DNA of 5,728 nt from Candidatus Sigynarchaeota archaeon (GTDB taxonomy: Archaea; Asgardarchaeota; Jordarchaeia; Jordarchaeales; Jordarchaeaceae): the NCBI GenBank assembly GCA_030587505.1, contig JAUQYY010000243.1, positions 1 to 5,728 of the forward strand, in the 5' to 3' direction. This document shows positions 1 to 5,728 of the stretch, one piece after another. Position numbers and translations under genes: made by a program. Numbering within the stretch: the first letter of the stretch is position 1; every line of letters starts with the position of its first letter. The notes under the pieces were generated by a model. That model did no database searches. It saw only the letters and a list, made by a program, of their open reading frames with translations, and was not told the DNA's origin.

Positions 1-22
1 TTAAAAAGACATATCAGTATGA

Positions 23-30
23 TTTAAATA
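23..30 (+). promoter_or_regulatory. Possible TATA box for mat
   Basis: TTTAAATA is a good match to an archaeal TATA box and would place the transcript start at about 50-55, giving a leader of roughly 185 bases that begins at the hairpin at 56-103. A second candidate is the A-rich run and TTTACAAAA at about 109-127, which would start transcription near 148-150 and give a leader of about 90 bases. The sequence does not decide between them, and both could be used. Confidence 0.35.
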
Positions 31-55
31 TGATTTAATGGAATAAAACATGAGC

Positions 56-103
56 CCGCACATCCGAACACATGAATGATTACAAACAAACCATGTTGTG
101 CGG
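56..103 (+). promoter_or_regulatory. Long imperfect hairpin in the mat leader
   Basis: CCGCACA (56-62) is complementary to TGTGCGG (97-103), and directly inside it ACATG (70-74) is complementary to CATGT (92-96). This gives a 12-bp stem with a seven-base bulge on the 5' side (63-69) and a 17-base loop. It could be an RNA structure at the 5' end of the mat transcript, or the end of an unseen upstream transcript. No known SAM riboswitch class is recognised. Confidence 0.4.
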
Positions 104-147
104 ACGTCAAAAAAAATGTTTACAAAAAATTGATAAAGGCCTGTTAA

Positions 148-164
148 GTAGGGGTGAAACCTAC
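148..164 (+). promoter_or_regulatory. Second small hairpin in the mat leader
   Basis: GTAGG (148-152) and CCTAC (160-164) can form a five-bp stem around the loop GGTGAAA. The AGGGG at 150-154 could instead pair with CCCCT at 218-222, next to the ribosome binding site. Two exclusive pairings are therefore possible on paper. The stem is short, and its role is inference. Confidence 0.25.
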
Positions 165-225
165 CGAGAAAAAAGAAAAATGCTGTAAAACGTCAAGCAA
201 AATCGCAAAGGGGTAACCCCCTCCT

Positions 226-232
226 GAAGGTG
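226..232 (+). promoter_or_regulatory. Ribosome binding site that sets the mat start
   Basis: GAAGGTG ends six bases before ATG 239, a normal archaeal Shine-Dalgarno spacing. It overlaps the competing GTG start at 230, which would have no usable site of its own. Just upstream, CCTCC (220-224) has the same sequence as the anti-Shine-Dalgarno end of 16S rRNA and sits beside a GGGG-TAA-CCCC mini-hairpin (210-220). Confidence 0.6.
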
Positions 233-238
233 TTGGAA

Positions 239-1438
239 ATGAATCTGGAAGTCTCCAAAGCGTTTGGGCCACCCCCCTCCCAGCTACCCATGGAAATGGT
301 TGAACGCAAGGGGAAAGGACACCCAGACTCCATATGCGACAAAGCATCTGAAGAGCTGAGCATAGCACTGTGCGAGTACTACCTCGAAAACTTTGGACGG
401 GTACTCCACCACAATGTCGACAAGTGTGTGCTGGTCGGCGGACAGTCCAACGCCAGACTTGGCGGCGGTGAGGTCCTAGAACCCATTTACCTGCTTCTTG
501 TGGGTAGAGCCACAGCCCAAGTGGGAAACGATGTTACGAAAAAGGTGCCTATAGGAAAGTTCGCTGTTGGCCACACGAAGGAATGGATGGCCAAGGAGTT
601 CCCACACCTGGATGTCACAAGCGACATAATCGTAGACTACAAAATTAAGCCAGGTAGTGTGGATCTAGTGGGAAACTTTGAGGAGGATAACGAGATACCA
701 AGAGCGAATGACACAAGCTTCGGGGTATCCTTCGCACCATTCACGGAGACAGAGATGCTAGTGTATCAGACGGAGAAGATGCTCAACTCGCCGGAGTGTA
801 AGAAGAAATACCCTGCCATCGGAGAGGACATAAAGGTTATGGGTGTGAGACGCCAGAACACGATCAACCTAACGATAGCCGCGGCTATAGTAGCCAGTGA
901 AACACCCGACAAAGACAGTTACATCAACGTTAAAGAGGAAATCAAGGAACTCACACTAGACTTGGCCTCCAAAATCACGGAAATGGACGTAAACGTATAC
1001 GTAAACACGGCGGACGTACTCAAAAGGGACTTGATGTATCTCACAGTTACTGGCACCTCGGCCGAGCACGGCGACGATGGACAGGTCGGCAGGGGGAACC
1101 GCGCCAACGGTTTGATTACGCCCTACAGGCCAATGACCCTAGAGGCAACCGCGGGAAAGAACCCGGTCACACACGTGGGAAAAACGTACAACACAGCTGC
1201 GAGGAGAATCGCAGACACGCTTGTGAAAGAGGAGCCCAGAGTGGAAAACGTTTCAGTCTACATAGTGAGCCAAATAGGCGCCCCCATAACTGAACCACAA
1301 GGAATCAACCTTGAAATCAACATGGACGGTTCAATAAACACGGTTAAAAGCACAGCTGAGGCTATAGCTGAAGAAGTACTAGAAGACATGCCAAACATAT
1401 GGAAAGGATTTATCCAAAGGAAATACGAGCTGTTCTAA
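239..1438 (+). CDS. mat: Archaeal-type S-adenosylmethionine synthetase (methionine adenosyltransferase)
   Basis: This cytoplasmic enzyme makes S-adenosylmethionine from methionine and ATP, releasing phosphate and pyrophosphate. The 399-residue product matches the archaeal MAT family, which is very divergent from bacterial MetK, and is close to the usual length of about 400. Visible family blocks are VERKGKGHPDSICD (residues 21-34), LHHNVDK (56-62), GGGEVLEPIY (75-84), NDTSFGV (157-163), the long conserved stretch from TGTSAEHGDDG to GKNPVTHVGK (271-315) and SQIGAPITEP (344-353). The open frame also allows GTG at 230 and TTG at 233. I chose ATG at 239 because GAAGGTG (226-232) lies six bases before it and itself contains the GTG. 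The gene is convergent with the fwdA-fwdC-mch operon, so it is probably transcribed alone. Its isoleucine codons are mainly ATA and ATC (hand count 14 ATA, 10 ATC, 3 ATT). Identity is very secure; the exact start is likely but not proven. Confidence 0.96.
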   Translation: MNLEVSKAFGPPPSQLPMEMVERKGKGHPDSICDKASEELSIALCEYYLENFGRVLHHNVDKCVLVGGQSNARLGGGEVLEPIYLLLVGRATAQVGNDVTKKVPIGKFAVGHTKEWMAKEFPHLDVTSDIIVDYKIKPGSVDLVGNFEEDNEIPRANDTSFGVSFAPFTETEMLVYQTEKMLNSPECKKKYPAIGEDIKVMGVRRQNTINLTIAAAIVASETPDKDSYINVKEEIKELTLDLASKITEMDVNVYVNTADVLKRDLMYLTVTGTSAEHGDDGQVGRGNRANGLITPYRPMTLEATAGKNPVTHVGKTYNTAARRIADTLVKEEPRVENVSVYIVSQIGAPITEPQGINLEINMDGSINTVKSTAEAIAEEVLEDMPNIWKGFIQRKYELF

Positions 1439-1720
1439 AAACCCACAAACTCCTTTTATTTACCGTATCGATGTTCTTATTTTAGTCGAACTGCTGCCGC
1501 TCATAATCTTTTTCTTTCACAGCAGAAACAAAGTAAACCACCTATTATTCAGTGCTCCCAAAGACGGGGAAAACCACCACACTTGCGAGAAAATAAGGGC
1601 ACCCACTACCCGAAGGGGTGATAAGTGAGATGATTGAAAACCTTTTATGATTCCAAGAGGCTGAAAAGCATAGAAGAATGTTCATGATAGTCCACTTAAC
1701 GACTAAAGAAGCGTAAATTT
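1439..1720. other. Convergent intergenic region between mat and mch
   Basis: The 282 bases between the two converging stop codons contain no supportable gene. The left part holds the mat terminator tracts. For the leftward operon, T-rich tracts on the minus strand are weaker: GCTTCTTTAGTC at 1701-1712 and CTTATTTTCTC at 1588-1598 are the best candidates. At 1604-1620 there is a small hairpin-like CCC-GAA-GGG element with flanking CAC/GTG. Confidence 0.6.
1451..1517 (+). terminator. U-rich termination region after mat
   Basis: Three T-rich tracts follow the mat stop codon: TCCTTTTATTTA (1451-1462), TTCTTATTTT (1474-1483) and a tract at 1507-1517. Archaeal RNA polymerase terminates at such U-runs without needing a hairpin, so this is the likely end of the mat transcript. 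Confidence 0.5.
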
Positions 1721-2680
1721 TTAGATTCCTATTGTCTTCTTGAGCAGGGGAACGTCTATTTTGCCCGCTACGTGGGACTTACCGGTTCTTATATTGTTTA
1801 CAAGGATACTAGCCGGTGCGAAGATGCCGGGGTCAATATTGTAGAAGTCAAAGTTCGCCTCTTTGAAGGTTTGATAGAAGGGTTTCCCGTAGCTTTTTGA
1901 AGCACTTGACGGGGTTTTCCTCACGATTTCTGCGAGTTCCTCGTCATCCTCCACATCTACGAACAGGCTAACGTGGCCCGCCGCTATTATCTGGTCGTTG
2001 GTTCTACCCATAGCCTTTGTGCTGTCGGGATGTATGGGAGCTACGGGTGCGCTTCCATTAGCGTACACGATCTTCTTGGGGTCCAACCCGACCTCGGAAA
2101 TCTTGTGTATACCTGTTTCAACCACTCTTCCAGATATCTGAACCGACCCAACTATACTGCTCGTGGGAGCAACCACCAGGTACAACTGGCTTGGTTGAAC
2201 ACCGCATCCTTCAGCGATAACCTCCACTATCTCCTCGCTCGGTAACTTGTCCGCCTCAAGGAATAGTATTGCTACGTCAGACTCATCCTTGTAATCTATC
2301 TCCCGGTACAGCTTCTTGGGTTTCAGAGAGAGAGCCCTAGCAGGGCCAGAGCCCATACCGTAGAATTTCCCCTCCTTGTTAGTAATCCTCCAGCCGGCGA
2401 ACTGCGATCCCAGTGTGGAGATCGGAGGATAGCTCGTGGAAACCATTATGGAGGGAAGGAAAACATCGCCGTACTGGGATGTGACCACCCTAGCGGTTCC
2501 CAGACCACCCAGGCACACTTCGGTGGCGAGTTCACCCGCGGCGATGCTTCCGGGGGTGTTAACCCCAGCGTCTATGATGTGTGCACCGTTCTCTGCCACG
2601 GTTGATTCAATCTGCAACAGTTTAGAGTCTTCAATCATCCGGTCAACTAGTACCTTAGCTTGCCGGTTAACGCTAATCAT
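1721..2680 (-). CDS. mch: Methenyltetrahydromethanopterin cyclohydrolase
   Basis: Mch reversibly converts N5-formyl-H4MPT to N5,N10-methenyl-H4MPT plus water in the cytoplasm, the third step of the H4MPT C1 branch after Fwd/Fmd and Ftr. The 319-residue length is typical. The N-terminus MISVNRQA is the family's usual start. Conserved blocks include CLGGLGTARV (56-65), SQYGDVFLPSIMVSTSYPP (68-86), YGMGSGPARAL (107-117), and the C-terminal YNIDPGIFAPA (280-290). Arg185 and Glu188 in SGRVVETG correspond to the Arg/Glu pair implicated in catalysis in the Archaeoglobus enzyme. It is the last gene of the operon, 27 bases after fwdC. Its Shine-Dalgarno GGAGGT (2684-2689) ends only three bases before the ATG, rather close, but no better start exists. 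Codon usage is of the ATA-rich local type (15 ATA, 9 ATC, 6 ATT for Ile by hand count). Confidence 0.97.
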   Translation of the reverse strand: MISVNRQAKVLVDRMIEDSKLLQIESTVAENGAHIIDAGVNTPGSIAAGELATEVCLGGLGTARVVTSQYGDVFLPSIMVSTSYPPISTLGSQFAGWRITNKEGKFYGMGSGPARALSLKPKKLYREIDYKDESDVAILFLEADKLPSEEIVEVIAEGCGVQPSQLYLVVAPTSSIVGSVQISGRVVETGIHKISEVGLDPKKIVYANGSAPVAPIHPDSTKAMGRTNDQIIAAGHVSLFVDVEDDEELAEIVRKTPSSASKSYGKPFYQTFKEANFDFYNIDPGIFAPASILVNNIRTGKSHVAGKIDVPLLKKTIGI

Positions 2681-2707
2681 TTTACCTCCCTATGTGCTTT
2701 CAGTTAA

Positions 2708-3535
2708 TCATGTTGAGATATGCGTGTTTTTGTCTTTTGCGATGTAGATTGAACCGCTCCCCTCTTCCGCGAGGTCTCCTGAAAATCTCAGAAATGGACC
2801 CTTAATCTTCTCACCGTTGAGTTCTACTTCGGGTACCTCTTCCTCGAACTTGAAGGTGGGTAGCAGCTCAGACAACTTCCCGAGAATGACGATTTTCCCC
2901 TTGGACATTTCGCCTCCAGCACGCTCCCGAGCATCACCATGAATCACCAGCTCTCCTCCAGACATACGGTAACCCGCGAAGGGCCCGACACTTCCCTTAA
3001 CAACAATTTTACCCGCTGCCATCCGTGCAGCAACCTCGCTTCCAGCATCACCGTCAACTATGACTGTTCCCATGAAGCCCTTCTTGAGCCTCCGCATTCC
3101 CGTGTAGGAACCACGATAAGCGGCACCGAGATAGTTTCCGGCGTTACCCTTAATGTGTATCTCCCCAGCCCTCATCTCAGCGCCGGCCCAGTGATCCGCA
3201 TCGCCCTCGACGGTGATTTTTCCACCCTTCATCTGCGCACCCACATGCATACCAATCTTACCCTTAATGACGATCTCGCCCGCGGACATACCCTGACCAA
3301 CACGCTTAAGGGTAGGCACATCACCATTAATCACAATCGAAATCTCCTCGGGAGATTCGGCAGTTTCACCAGACACCTTGAAAAGCTCCCCAATCTTTTT
3401 CTTGCGGTTTCCTCTCCAGATCTCCAACTCTTTTATTTCGTCAATCGACTTTCCCGCAAAGTTATCGGGAGAGATAACCTCAGCCTCAATCGGAATTTTG
3501 GTTTGCTCAAGAGGAGTTAGCTCAACCGTCTTCAT
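2708..3535 (-). CDS. fwdC: Formylmethanofuran dehydrogenase subunit C
   Basis: FwdC (also called FmdC, or FhcC in bacteria) is the beta-helical scaffold subunit of the cytoplasmic formylmethanofuran dehydrogenase complex, packing beside FwdA. It resembles the C-terminal domain of glutamate synthase. The 275-residue product has an N-terminal region of about 75 residues, then about seven turns of a roughly 19-residue repeat built on G-x-I-x-V-x-G. Examples are MSAGEIVIKG (83-92), MKGGKITVEG (102-111), MRAGEIHIKG (121-130), MAAGKIVVKG (172-181), MSGGELVIHG (191-200) and MSKGKIVILG (210-219). One turn is interrupted by a basic insertion, YTGMRRLKKGFMG (144-156). The frame opens nine bases earlier with GTG-TTG-TGG, but ATG at 3535 is preferred because GAGGTG lies six bases upstream. 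It follows fwdA by 12 bases. Codon usage is unlike mat and mch (Ile: 15 ATT, 7 ATC, 3 ATA). The subunit could belong to a tungsten, molybdenum or hydrolase-type complex; the sequence does not say which. Confidence 0.95.
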   Translation of the reverse strand: MKTVELTPLEQTKIPIEAEVISPDNFAGKSIDEIKELEIWRGNRKKKIGELFKVSGETAESPEEISIVINGDVPTLKRVGQGMSAGEIVIKGKIGMHVGAQMKGGKITVEGDADHWAGAEMRAGEIHIKGNAGNYLGAAYRGSYTGMRRLKKGFMGTVIVDGDAGSEVAARMAAGKIVVKGSVGPFAGYRMSGGELVIHGDARERAGGEMSKGKIVILGKLSELLPTFKFEEEVPEVELNGEKIKGPFLRFSGDLAEEGSGSIYIAKDKNTHIST

Positions 3536-4290
3536 CCACAACACCTCTTAGTCAGAGTTGCCCAACGTTACAGCAACGGCGTTGGGCAGGTACTCCATTC
3601 CCACCATATAGTTCCTGAAGCTCACACTGTAATAGTGAGTAAACTTGTAGTTTAAGTCCTCTAAGATCGATTCTTCCTGCTCCTTGGACAGGTGCACGTC
3701 AACCCAGATAGTCCTACCGAGGGGCGTCGCAACGACCTTCCCATCCTTAACAACAATCTCCCCGTCCTTAATCGTGTACGCAGCCTTTGAAAGAGCCTTC
3801 TCCAACGCCTTGTAATCAGTCGAAGGATTCATCTTCTCAGGGTTAAAGTTGTAAATCGCGACATCACCATCAGCGCCAACACCGAGATGCCCCTTGTCCT
3901 TCAAACCGAGAAGCTTCGCGGTTCCAGCCCTAGTGACCACGGCCAGTTCATCGAAGGTGTATTCCCTATCAAAGTCAGGAAGCTTAGTTTTCTGAGACGC
4001 ATTAGCGTGAACCTTCTCAAGCATCTCCTTACGGGCATTCTTACTCATAAGCCACGTGAAGTAGGTCGGATACTTGAAGAAGGGCCCACCGTTCGGGTGA
4101 TCAGTAGTCGCACATACCTTCCAAGGATCCTCAATCCCCAGCATCAACTCCAGTCCAATCGCCCACTGAACCGCGTTGACAGGATTCTTACGCCTAAACT
4201 CATAGGGCACGACACCTGAGCTGGTCTCCAACTCCACATCGCAGTTGGTCCACTTCTGATTGTTAATTTCGCGCAAAGCAAACTCCCATG
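2806..4290 (-). other. Codon-usage island across the fwdA/fwdC junction
   Basis: By hand count, isoleucine in fwdA residues 1-320 is 16 ATA, 8 ATC, 6 ATT. From residue 321 on it is 0 ATA, 2 ATC, 6 ATT. Lysine changes from 14 AAA and 8 AAG to 1 AAA and 20 AAG, and glutamate from 16 GAA and 4 GAG to 5 GAA and 14 GAG. Most of fwdC keeps the ATT/AAG/GAG pattern (Ile 15 ATT of 25; Lys 18 AAG of 25). The last 30 or so codons of fwdC, and mch and mat, show the ATA/ATC pattern. The right edge near 4290 is sharp; the left edge inside fwdC is gradual. Confidence 0.7.
3542..3547 (-). promoter_or_regulatory. Ribosome binding site that sets the fwdC start
   Basis: On the minus strand GAGGTG directly follows the TAA stop codon of fwdA and ends six bases before ATG 3535. 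This fixes the fwdC start three codons inside the longest open frame and couples the two genes closely in translation. Confidence 0.7.
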
Positions 4291-5257
4291 GACCGTCGGC
4301 CGTCATAGTTGTTGTGTCTCCGAAGATGACCTGGCCAGCGTCTATTGTGATATGGTCATTTGAGTTGATGTATTCTATGATGGGTTCGGCGCCGGAGGCG
4401 AATGTTTTCCAGTTTTCCCCCGCGTAAGCGTTGAACTGGCAGTGCGTGAAGTGCATTACATTTTTTCGGCCCGTGGCCGCGTTTATTTTTTTAACGGTTT
4501 CGAATGTTCCGAGTGTTATTTCGTAGTTTCCGGGGTGTCCGAGGTTGTTGCCGTGTATGTGTATAGTGTGAGGCAAACCCAGCGTTTCATTTGCCTGGGC
4601 TAGGCCTTCAATTATGTCTCGTGGGGAAATTTCGAAGTAGGTTACAGCGTCATCGAGACTGTTTACGTTCTTGCCCCAGCCCCAGTTTTCATCGCCACCA
4701 GGATTAACTATTTTCACCGCGTATCCTTTCGTGGCTCTCATTATCCACGCCACGTAGGCTGCCAGCTTCTCGGGTTCGTTGTTGGCGATGTATTCAAAAA
4801 CGAACCAGTTGTTTCCGAGGAGAGGGAAGCAGGCCTTGTCCAGTATCGGTATGTCAAGGAACTCTTCATGAGTGTGCCGCGTTTTGAGCGGAGGGGTTGC
4901 GGGCTCAATGGCGGTGGTGTAACCCATCTGAGCGTATCTGTATCCCGTTATGAAAGTTGTGGGAACCGAGTAGCCCACTCCAGACCTTAGTCCGGGCGCT
5001 TTGGGTACGGGGTCTTTCCGGTGGTCTTCTGGCCTGAGTATGCGGCCGGTGTTAACCTTAGCCCCTGCGATGTGGGTGTGGATGTCCACGCCGCCGGGCA
5101 TCACAATCATGCCGGTGGCGTCTATGACCTTTGCTTTCTTGGATAGTTTGCTCTCTTCTACCACTTTGCCGTCTTTTATTGCGATGTCTATTTTTTCTCC
5201 GTCAATCTTGTTGAGAGGATCATAGACATAACCATTCTTAATCAGAAGTTCAGCCAT
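3548..5257 (-). CDS. fwdA: Formylmethanofuran dehydrogenase subunit A (amidohydrolase-fold)
   Basis: FwdA is the amidohydrolase-superfamily subunit of formylmethanofuran dehydrogenase. At its binuclear metal site, formate produced by FwdB condenses with the amine of methanofuran to give formylmethanofuran, or the reverse. The 569 residues are full length. The metal-binding candidates are all present: His60 and His62 in DIHTHIAGAKVN, Lys182 in YAVKIVNPGGDENWGW (the carboxylated lysine of the family), His233/His235 in TIHIHGNN, His269/His272 in MHFTHCQFN, and Asp386 in ATTDHPNGGP. The C-terminal GADGDVAIYN (461-470) is the usual amidohydrolase return to the small beta domain. ATG 5257 has GAGGGA (5263-5268) five bases before it and is the first gene of the operon. 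The gene is mosaic in codon use. Residues 1 to about 320 use ATA, AAA and GAA, while about 321 onward uses ATT, AAG and GAG almost exclusively, with no frameshift or loss of conserved residues. Tungsten (fwd) and molybdenum (fmd) forms share this subunit type, so the symbol is generic. Confidence 0.97.
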   Translation of the reverse strand: MAELLIKNGYVYDPLNKIDGEKIDIAIKDGKVVEESKLSKKAKVIDATGMIVMPGGVDIHTHIAGAKVNTGRILRPEDHRKDPVPKAPGLRSGVGYSVPTTFITGYRYAQMGYTTAIEPATPPLKTRHTHEEFLDIPILDKACFPLLGNNWFVFEYIANNEPEKLAAYVAWIMRATKGYAVKIVNPGGDENWGWGKNVNSLDDAVTYFEISPRDIIEGLAQANETLGLPHTIHIHGNNLGHPGNYEITLGTFETVKKINAATGRKNVMHFTHCQFNAYAGENWKTFASGAEPIIEYINSNDHITIDAGQVIFGDTTTMTADGPWEFALREINNQKWTNCDVELETSSGVVPYEFRRKNPVNAVQWAIGLELMLGIEDPWKVCATTDHPNGGPFFKYPTYFTWLMSKNARKEMLEKVHANASQKTKLPDFDREYTFDELAVVTRAGTAKLLGLKDKGHLGVGADGDVAIYNFNPEKMNPSTDYKALEKALSKAAYTIKDGEIVVKDGKVVATPLGRTIWVDVHLSKEQEESILEDLNYKFTHYYSVSFRNYMVGMEYLPNAVAVTLGNSD

Positions 5258-5300
5258 TCAAGTCCCTCAGAATACTTTGTTATGCACGACAATATTCCAA

Positions 5301-5320
5301 GTTATTATTTATCTTTTTTG
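5301..5320 (-). promoter_or_regulatory. Promoter of the fwdA-fwdC-mch operon
   Basis: Read on the minus strand, an A-rich BRE-like stretch (about 5314-5320) is followed by the TATA-like GATAAATAATAAC (5301-5313). The expected transcript start, about 25 bases further on, is near 5280-5285, giving a short leader of about 25 bases before ATG 5257. This is the only good promoter-like sequence close to fwdA, and gene spacing implies that all three genes share it. Confidence 0.55.
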
Positions 5321-5335
5321 TTAATTTTCCACTCC

Positions 5336-5353
5336 CATTTTCCGCGGAAAATG
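5336..5353. promoter_or_regulatory. 18-bp perfect palindrome upstream of the operon promoter, likely operator
   Basis: CATTTTCCGCGGAAAATG reads the same on both strands. One mismatch outward (5335/5354) is followed by another complementary pair (5334/5355). It lies about 16 bases upstream of the BRE-like stretch and about 55-72 bases before the predicted transcript start. A site for a dimeric regulator is the simplest reading. A perfect 18-bp palindrome is expected by chance about 0.02 times in a random window of this length. Confidence 0.55.
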
Positions 5354-5728
5354 TGATTATATTCCCAGAAAAAAGCTTGTTTAAGAAGTTTTCTTTACAA
5401 TACGTACCTAGCTTGATTTGTTCCATTTTTTACGACGGTTACCAAAAAAACAGCACGTTCCTTCTGATTCGGGCTGAGGAGCCACTCATTTTTTTCTATC
5501 TGTCACAACGTCCTATTGTTAATTGATACGCTGTTATCACTCGACCCGAAGGGGGACTTTTAGAAGCATTTCTAAAGCTGGGAAAACGTGCTTTCTGAAT
5601 TATTTATGAGGTTTGCCGAGAAAAATAAGGTTTTCAGAGTTCTCTTGTGTTTTCCAGGCTCGAAAACTTTTCCAAATGTTCAGAGGGGCGATTGAATCTG
5701 TTCTGGTAGCTGTAAAAGGGGGAGAGGC
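5354..5728. other. Noncoding A/T-rich region upstream of the operon
   Basis: No gene can be supported in these 375 bases. Visible elements are a seven-A run (5444-5450, poly-T on the minus strand), a short GGCT-GAGG-AGCC hairpin (5472-5483) followed by a seven-T run (5489-5495), a CCC-GAA-GGG element (5545-5553), and an inverted repeat TTTAGAA-GCAT-TTCTAAA (5559-5576). The window ends in the purine-rich AAAAGGGGGAGAGG (5714-5727), which looks like a strong ribosome binding site for a rightward gene starting just beyond the edge. Confidence 0.5.

Noticed and set aside
148..164. Likeness of GTAGGGGTGAAACCTAC to the 690-loop hairpin of 16S rRNA
   Set aside because: The match is short and covers only one hairpin with no flanking rRNA sequence, so it is most likely coincidence.
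144..368. Minus-strand open frame of 74 codons over the mat start
   Set aside because: It overlaps the mat leader and the conserved mat N-terminus on the other strand, and its composition does not look like protein.
1618..1664. Possible C/D box guide RNA (GTGATAA as box C, CTGA as box D)
   Set aside because: Box C has a mismatch, the internal boxes match poorly, the guide spacers are only seven to nine bases, and there is no terminal stem.
2939..3520. Plus-strand open frame of 193 codons opposite fwdC
   Set aside because: It lies wholly antisense to a well-recognised gene and shows no family resemblance. It stays open because the codon style of fwdC here avoids TTA, CTA and TCA, which would be stops on the other strand.
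3887..4219. Plus-strand open frame of 110 codons opposite fwdA
   Set aside because: It is a shadow of conserved fwdA coding sequence, with no ribosome binding site or recognisable domain.
5559..5576. Inverted repeat TTTAGAA-GCAT-TTCTAAA as an operator
   Set aside because: Seven-base arms with a short spacer are expected by chance a few times in a window of this size, and the site is not close to a recognised promoter.
5588..5695. Short plus-strand frame (GTG start, 35 codons) containing LSELFMRFAEKNKVFRVLL
   Set aside because: The first 20 residues faintly resemble the start of a winged-helix protein, but there is no convincing ribosome binding site and the frame stops at 5693-5695. At most it is a degraded remnant.
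5600..5728. Minus-strand frame open from the window edge to a TAA at 5600-5602
   Set aside because: 42 codons without a stop in A/T-rich DNA is weak evidence, no family motif is visible, and a second minus frame is also open for 30 codons.

Overview
The window comes from an archaeon that carries the tetrahydromethanopterin (H4MPT) / methanofuran C1 pathway. The evidence is an archaeal-type S-adenosylmethionine synthetase, subunits A and C of formylmethanofuran dehydrogenase, methenyl-H4MPT cyclohydrolase, purine-rich Shine-Dalgarno sites, an A/T-rich box about 25 bases before the likely transcript start, and U-rich termination tracts. G+C is moderate. The content fits a methanogen, or a non-methanogenic archaeon with an archaeal Wood-Ljungdahl branch (for example a Bathyarchaeia-like lineage). 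The sequence alone does not decide between these. Methylotrophic bacteria also have fhcA, fhcC and mch, but the archaeal MAT argues against them.

Layout. 1-238: A/T-rich noncoding leader with a TATA-like box and three potential hairpins. 239-1438 (+): SAM synthetase. 1439-1720: convergent intergenic region with T-rich terminator tracts. 1721-5257 (-): a tight three-gene operon, transcribed right to left as fwdA, fwdC, mch, with gaps of 12 and 27 bases. 5258-5728: noncoding, holding the operon promoter, an 18-bp perfect palindrome just upstream of it and, further right, A/T-rich DNA with no supportable gene. The last bases are purine-rich and could be the ribosome binding site of a gene outside the window.

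Function. FwdA and FwdC belong to the enzyme that fixes CO2 onto methanofuran as a formyl group, or runs in reverse. After transfer of the formyl group to H4MPT by Ftr (not in the window), Mch interconverts formyl- and methenyl-H4MPT. The operon therefore encodes parts of two of the first three steps of one pathway. The tungsten/molybdenum catalytic subunit FwdB and its partner FwdD are absent and must lie elsewhere if the complex is complete. SAM synthetase is a convergent neighbour with its own transcript.

The most notable signals that gene calls do not explain are a sharp change of codon usage inside fwdA that continues into fwdC, the palindrome upstream of the operon promoter, and the long, potentially structured leader of the SAM synthetase gene. 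No wholly new gene system is visible.
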